Source: Planctomycetota bacterium
Lineage (GTDB): Bacteria > Planctomycetota > UBA1135 > GCA-002686595
DNA: 64,000 nucleotides
Reading direction: 5' to 3'
Assembly (NCBI GenBank): GCA_012959785.1
Contig: DUCM01000006.1
Location: 62,001 to 126,000, forward strand
A model generated the notes under the pieces. It was not told the DNA's origin and made no database searches. It saw only the letters and a list, made by a program, of their open reading frames with translations. A program made the translations under genes and the position numbers. This document shows positions 60,603-64,000 of this stretch, one piece after another. How positions within the stretch are numbered: the stretch's first letter is position 1; each line of letters starts with the position of its first letter.

Positions 60603-63359
60603 TTGAGCAAGAAGCGCATTCACGAACTGGCCAAGTCATACGACATGAGCGGCAAGGATCTTGCCGCCAAGTTGCGCGACCTCGGTTTCAGTCACATCAA
60701 GAGCCACATGACGGCCCTCGACGATTTCGAGTGGTTGCAGGCTCAAGGTGTCCTCGAGGCCCACGGCTTGGTGGCCAAGCAGCCCAAGAGTGAGAGCGTG
60801 GAAGAGGACGACCTCGAAACTCTCTCCGGAGGCTTGATCAAGCGCAAGAAGAAGCGCAAGGCCGCGGGCGGAACGGACACCACCACCAGCGCCGCCGTTG
60901 AAGCACCGGCCAAGCAGACCGCTCCAAAGAAGGCTACGCCCCAAGCCCCGGAAAGAGTCGAAGCCGAGCCCCAGGCGACAATTCCCGCGACGGCGCCCCC
61001 CCAGGCTGAGGACACCGAGGCCGCGGAAGACACCGCTGCCCCGGCCGAGGTCTCTCGCGAAGCCGCCTCGCAAGTGACCGACGCAACGAGCAACACGGGC
61101 ACCGACACCGCCGAGCCCACCGAGCTCGTTGGCGCTGAGGGTCCCGCCTCGCCAGAGGCCGAGGCCGCTCCCGAAGCGGAGGGTGCCACGCAAGTGGCGG
61201 AGGTCGCGGAAACCACCGAAAAAATCGCTCCCAAAGTCGCCAAGCCCGCGGGCAATGTGGTGGGCTTCATCGACCTATCCAAAATCCAGGCCGCACCCAA
61301 GAAGAGCGAGTCGCGCAAGCTGCGCTCCCGCGACGATGTGCTGCCCGATGTGCACCCGACCCTACGCCACGATTCAAAGCGCTCGATGCTGCGCGGTGAT
61401 CGCGGTTCCCGGGACTCTCTCACCGCCGCCCAGCTTCGCGAGCGGGAAGCCGGCCGCTATCGCCGCCATCAACGCCCCAGTGGCGGAGGTCGTGGAGGCC
61501 GCGGTGGCCGTGCTGGAGGCTTTTCGTCCCGTACGGCCTTTGAGGGTTCCCCCCACGCCGGCACGACTATCGCAGTCGATGTTCCCGTGACCATAAAGAA
61601 GCTGGCCGAGGGGATGGCAATCAAGGGCAACCAGTTGATGAAAGTGGCCTTCCGCGAACTCGGCTTTGGAACCGTGACCATCACCTCGGTGATCGACGAG
61701 GACACGGCCAGCCTGCTGGCCCAGGAGTTCGAGGTCGAACTCAAATTCGTCCGCGAAGTCGAGGCTGAGGAGGCCTTGATTGAAGCCCTCAAGGCCAGTC
61801 GCGCCAAGATTGATGATGAGCACCTCGAGGTGCGCAACCCCACCGTGGCCTTCCTGGGCCATGTGGACCACGGCAAGACCACGCTGATCGACAAGATCCG
61901 AAGCTCGCAGGTGGCCGAAGGCGAGTCCGGCGGCATCACCCAGCACATTGGCGCCTACCGCGTCACCACCGAGCTCGGTCACCGTGTAACAATCATCGAC
62001 ACCCCCGGCCACGCTGCCTTCACCAGCATGCGCGCCCGCGGTGCCCAGGCCGTCGATGTGGTTGTGCTGGTGGTGGCCGCCGACGCCGGCGTGCAGCCCC
62101 AGACCGAAGAAGCGCTCAACCACGCCCGAGCCGCCGAGGTGCCCATCGTGGTGGCCCTGAACAAGATCGACCGCGCCGAAGCCAATCCCCAGAAGGCCCT
62201 CGAACAACTGGCCGGCCTCAACCTGATCCCCGAGGACTGGGGAGGCGAGACCGCCGTGATGCCGGTCAGCGGCATCACCGGCGAGGGCCTACAGGGATTG
62301 CTCGAACGCATTTTCCTCGAGTCCGAAATCCTCGAACTCAACTGCCACGCCGACGGCCCCGCCTCGGGTGTCGTACTCGAAGCCGAAATTCAACAGGGCA
62401 AGGGCATCGTGGCTCACCTACTCGTACAAGACGGCACCCTTTGCCGCGGGGATGTCATCCTCGCCGGTGAGGGCTACGGCAGGGTGCGCTCGATCCACGA
62501 CGATTTCGGCAATGAGATCCAGACTGGCGGCCCCTCGGTGCCCGTCGAGGTCTCGGGACTCTCCGCCCTGCCGGGCATCGGTGAGCCCTTCCATGTGGTC
62601 AAGAAGCTCGACGAGGCCAAGAAGGTCGCCGAGGAGCGCGCACGCAAGAACCGCGCCTCGTCCATGGTGGAGCGCCGCACCCTCGACAACGCTGCACTCT
62701 TGCAGCAAGTAGCCGGTCCCAGGGCCTCACAGGTCAACTTGGTCATCCGCGCCGATGTCCAGGGCTCGGCCGAGGTCCTGCGCTCGGCGCTCTCCGAGGC
62801 TGTACACGAGGAAGTCGAAACCCGCATCCTGCAATCGGGTGTGGGCGCTGTGACCGAGAACGATGTACTGCTCGCTTCCACGGGCGACGCCCTGGTGATC
62901 GCCTTCAATGTGGGCGTGGGCTCCAAGGCCCGCCAGACGGCCGAGCGCGAGAATGTGACCATCCAGAACTTCAGCGTGCTCTACGATGTGATCAATGCCG
63001 TGCACGAGATCATGGAGGGCTGTCTGGCTCCCGCGGTCGCCGAGGAAATCACCGGCCACACCGAGGTGCGCAAGCTCTTCAAGTCCTCGAAAATCGGCAA
63101 CATCGCCGGCTGCATGGTGCTGGACGGCAGCATCGCACGGAACTGCAAGCTGCGCGTGCTGCGGGATGACACGGTCATCTTCACCGGCAAGCTGGCCTCC
63201 CTACGCCGCGAGGCAGACGACGCGAAGGAAGTCCGCGAGGGCTTCGAGTGCGGCTTGGTGGTGCACAACTACGGCGATATTCGCGAAGGCGATGTGATCG
63301 AGTCCTTCAAGACCGTAGAGACCAAGCGCACCCTGGATTCGGCGCCCTTGAGTTCCTGA
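60603..63359 (+). CDS. infB: translation initiation factor IF-2
   Basis: 918 residues from a TTG at 60603 (AAGGA lies 4 nt upstream), giving the usual N-terminal IF2N domain ([22 protein letters not shown]). About 300 residues of Ala/Glu/Thr/Pro low complexity and a Gly/Arg-rich stretch near residue 295-305 follow. The GTPase begins at about residue 419: GHVDHGKTT (G1), DTPGHAAF (G3) and NKIDRAEAN (G4). Domains II-IV continue to the C-terminus. IF-2 brings fMet-tRNA to the ribosome, whose gene lies at 12.7 kb in this window. Confidence 0.96.
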   Translation: MSKKRIHELAKSYDMSGKDLAAKLRDLGFSHIKSHMTALDDFEWLQAQGVLEAHGLVAKQPKSESVEEDDLETLSGGLIKRKKKRKAAGGTDTTTSAAVEAPAKQTAPKKATPQAPERVEAEPQATIPATAPPQAEDTEAAEDTAAPAEVSREAASQVTDATSNTGTDTAEPTELVGAEGPASPEAEAAPEAEGATQVAEVAETTEKIAPKVAKPAGNVVGFIDLSKIQAAPKKSESRKLRSRDDVLPDVHPTLRHDSKRSMLRGDRGSRDSLTAAQLREREAGRYRRHQRPSGGGRGGRGGRAGGFSSRTAFEGSPHAGTTIAVDVPVTIKKLAEGMAIKGNQLMKVAFRELGFGTVTITSVIDEDTASLLAQEFEVELKFVREVEAEEALIEALKASRAKIDDEHLEVRNPTVAFLGHVDHGKTTLIDKIRSSQVAEGESGGITQHIGAYRVTTELGHRVTIIDTPGHAAFTSMRARGAQAVDVVVLVVAADAGVQPQTEEALNHARAAEVPIVVALNKIDRAEANPQKALEQLAGLNLIPEDWGGETAVMPVSGITGEGLQGLLERIFLESEILELNCHADGPASGVVLEAEIQQGKGIVAHLLVQDGTLCRGDVILAGEGYGRVRSIHDDFGNEIQTGGPSVPVEVSGLSALPGIGEPFHVVKKLDEAKKVAEERARKNRASSMVERRTLDNAALLQQVAGPRASQVNLVIRADVQGSAEVLRSALSEAVHEEVETRILQSGVGAVTENDVLLASTGDALVIAFNVGVGSKARQTAERENVTIQNFSVLYDVINAVHEIMEGCLAPAVAEEITGHTEVRKLFKSSKIGNIAGCMVLDGSIARNCKLRVLRDDTVIFTGKLASLRREADDAKEVREGFECGLVVHNYGDIREGDVIESFKTVETKRTLDSAPLSS

Positions 63360-63368
63360 ACGCGGGCC

Positions 63369-63764
63369 ATGGTCAATCCGCGTACGATTAGGCGCCTGGA
63401 AGCTCGCATCCAGGAACGCGCCGCGTATTGCCTGCAATTTGAGATCAACGACCCGCGCTCGACCTTTGTGACCATCACGCGGGTGGAATTGGCCGAGGAC
63501 ATCGCCCGCGGCACGATTTTTTACTCCTGCCTCGGCAGCGATGCCGACCGGAGCAAGACCGACGCCATGATCCAGGGCGCCGCGGGCTTCATCCAGCGCC
63601 AGGTGGCCCGGATACTCGAGACCCGCAATGTCCCCCACCTCTCCTGGGAGTACGACCCCTCCATCGCCCGAGCCGCCGAAATGGATCGGCTGATCCAGGA
63701 AGCCCAGGACCGCGACTCCAAGATCCGCCCGCCCGAAGAGGCGGCCCCGCCACCCGAGGAATAG
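63369..63764 (+). CDS. rbfA: ribosome-binding factor A
   Basis: 131 residues. The KH-like fold of RbfA is shown by RRLEARIQERAAYCLQFEINDPR...VTITRVELAEDIARGTIFYSCLG and LETRNVPHLSWEYDPSIARAAEMDRLI. It assists 16S rRNA maturation in the 30S subunit. Acidic Pro/Glu-rich tail. Starts 9 nt after infB and converges with cysS. Confidence 0.92.
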   Translation: MVNPRTIRRLEARIQERAAYCLQFEINDPRSTFVTITRVELAEDIARGTIFYSCLGSDADRSKTDAMIQGAAGFIQRQVARILETRNVPHLSWEYDPSIARAAEMDRLIQEAQDRDSKIRPPEEAAPPPEE

Positions 63765-63773
63765 GCGCCCGCG

Positions 63774-64000
63774 CTACCTCTTGCGCCAGACCGTGCGGCC
63801 GCCGGTGTCTTCCACCACGATGCCTCGCTCGAGGAGTTCGTCGCGCAGCTTGTCCGAGCGGGCCCACTCCTTGTTCTCGCGTGCCCTGATGCGTTCATTG
63901 AAGATGTCCTGGGTCTCTTGGTCCAGGCTCTCTTCCTGCATGTCGAGGATCCCCAGGGCCCCCTGCACCCCGGCCAGGAATTCCAGGGCGAGAGCCGCCG
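63774..64000 (-). CDS. cysS: cysteinyl-tRNA synthetase, C-terminal end (continues beyond the window)
   Basis: The last ~75 codons of a minus-strand gene whose start lies outside the window. IRARENKEWARSDKLRDELLERGIVVEDTGGRTVWRKR is the characteristic CysRS ending. An ATG-like internal start is not needed because the frame is open to the window edge (ALALEFLAGVQGALGILD). Convergent with rbfA, 9 nt between stops. Assignment rests on this short C-terminal segment only. Confidence 0.87.
   Translation of the reverse strand, partial: AALALEFLAGVQGALGILDMQEESLDQETQDIFNERIRARENKEWARSDKLRDELLERGIVVEDTGGRTVWRKR

Overview
The window is a GC-rich chromosomal segment, densely packed with genes on both strands. 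It most likely comes from a member of the Planctomycetota (PVC group). That assignment is an inference from several features: an AroD-AroE fusion, a SpoVG protein with an inserted zinc ribbon, a long MoxR/DUF58/BatA/VWA operon with alpha/alpha-toroid and PQQ-propeller proteins, secreted proteins with a CYGDG...CPC motif, few clear Shine-Dalgarno sites, and frequent TTG/GTG starts with ATGA/GTGA stop-start overlaps. No rRNA, CRISPR array, prophage or intact insertion sequence is visible.

Left part (1-12.5 kb). A minus-strand haem operon comes first: cytochrome P460 lipoprotein, a cytochrome b562-type protein, and the start of a c-type cytochrome. It is followed by an M16 zinc protease, a sulfatase-superfamily lipoprotein with Thr at the nucleophile position, a truncated transposase, a metallophosphoesterase lipoprotein divergent from a GT39-type glycosyltransferase (with a long hairpin between them), and an arylsulfotransferase-like lipoprotein. 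A MarR-family gene that has lost its DNA-binding region in frame and a PAPS-type sulfotransferase end this part.

12.6-25 kb is housekeeping. Initiator tRNA-fMet overlaps the 3' end of a HEAT-like protein gene, and its 3' end forms part of a terminator stem. Then come aroK and aroDE (shikimate pathway), a secreted protein, and a chain of spoVG, ispE, folK-panC fusion and pssA (isoprenoid, folate/CoA and phospholipid synthesis), followed by eno and an FtsB/DivIC-like gene.

25-47 kb is dominated by envelope proteins. A PQQ-propeller-like protein ends at an 81-bp perfect palindrome. Nine co-directional genes (27.6-47.2 kb) with gaps of 21 nt or less, or overlaps, follow: MoxR ATPase, DUF58, BatA-like VWA protein, VWA/GATase-like membrane protein, a 1551-residue PQQ/TPR protein, an alpha/alpha-toroid protein, a DUF4175-like membrane protein, a giant coiled-coil protein, a Ser/Gln-rich secreted protein and a second toroid. 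(Counting both toroids, ten coding regions form the unit.) This is the best candidate for an undescribed system.

47-64 kb holds a secreted alpha/beta hydrolase and an SGNH hydrolase. A minus-strand run follows: RlmI-like and RlmL-like methyltransferases, thiS, thiG, a CPBP protease, a gamma-carbonic anhydrase and larE. Next are a sigma-54 activator with a large TPR/HEAT-like partner, then nusA-infB-rbfA (without rimP) behind a leader terminator, and the end of cysS.
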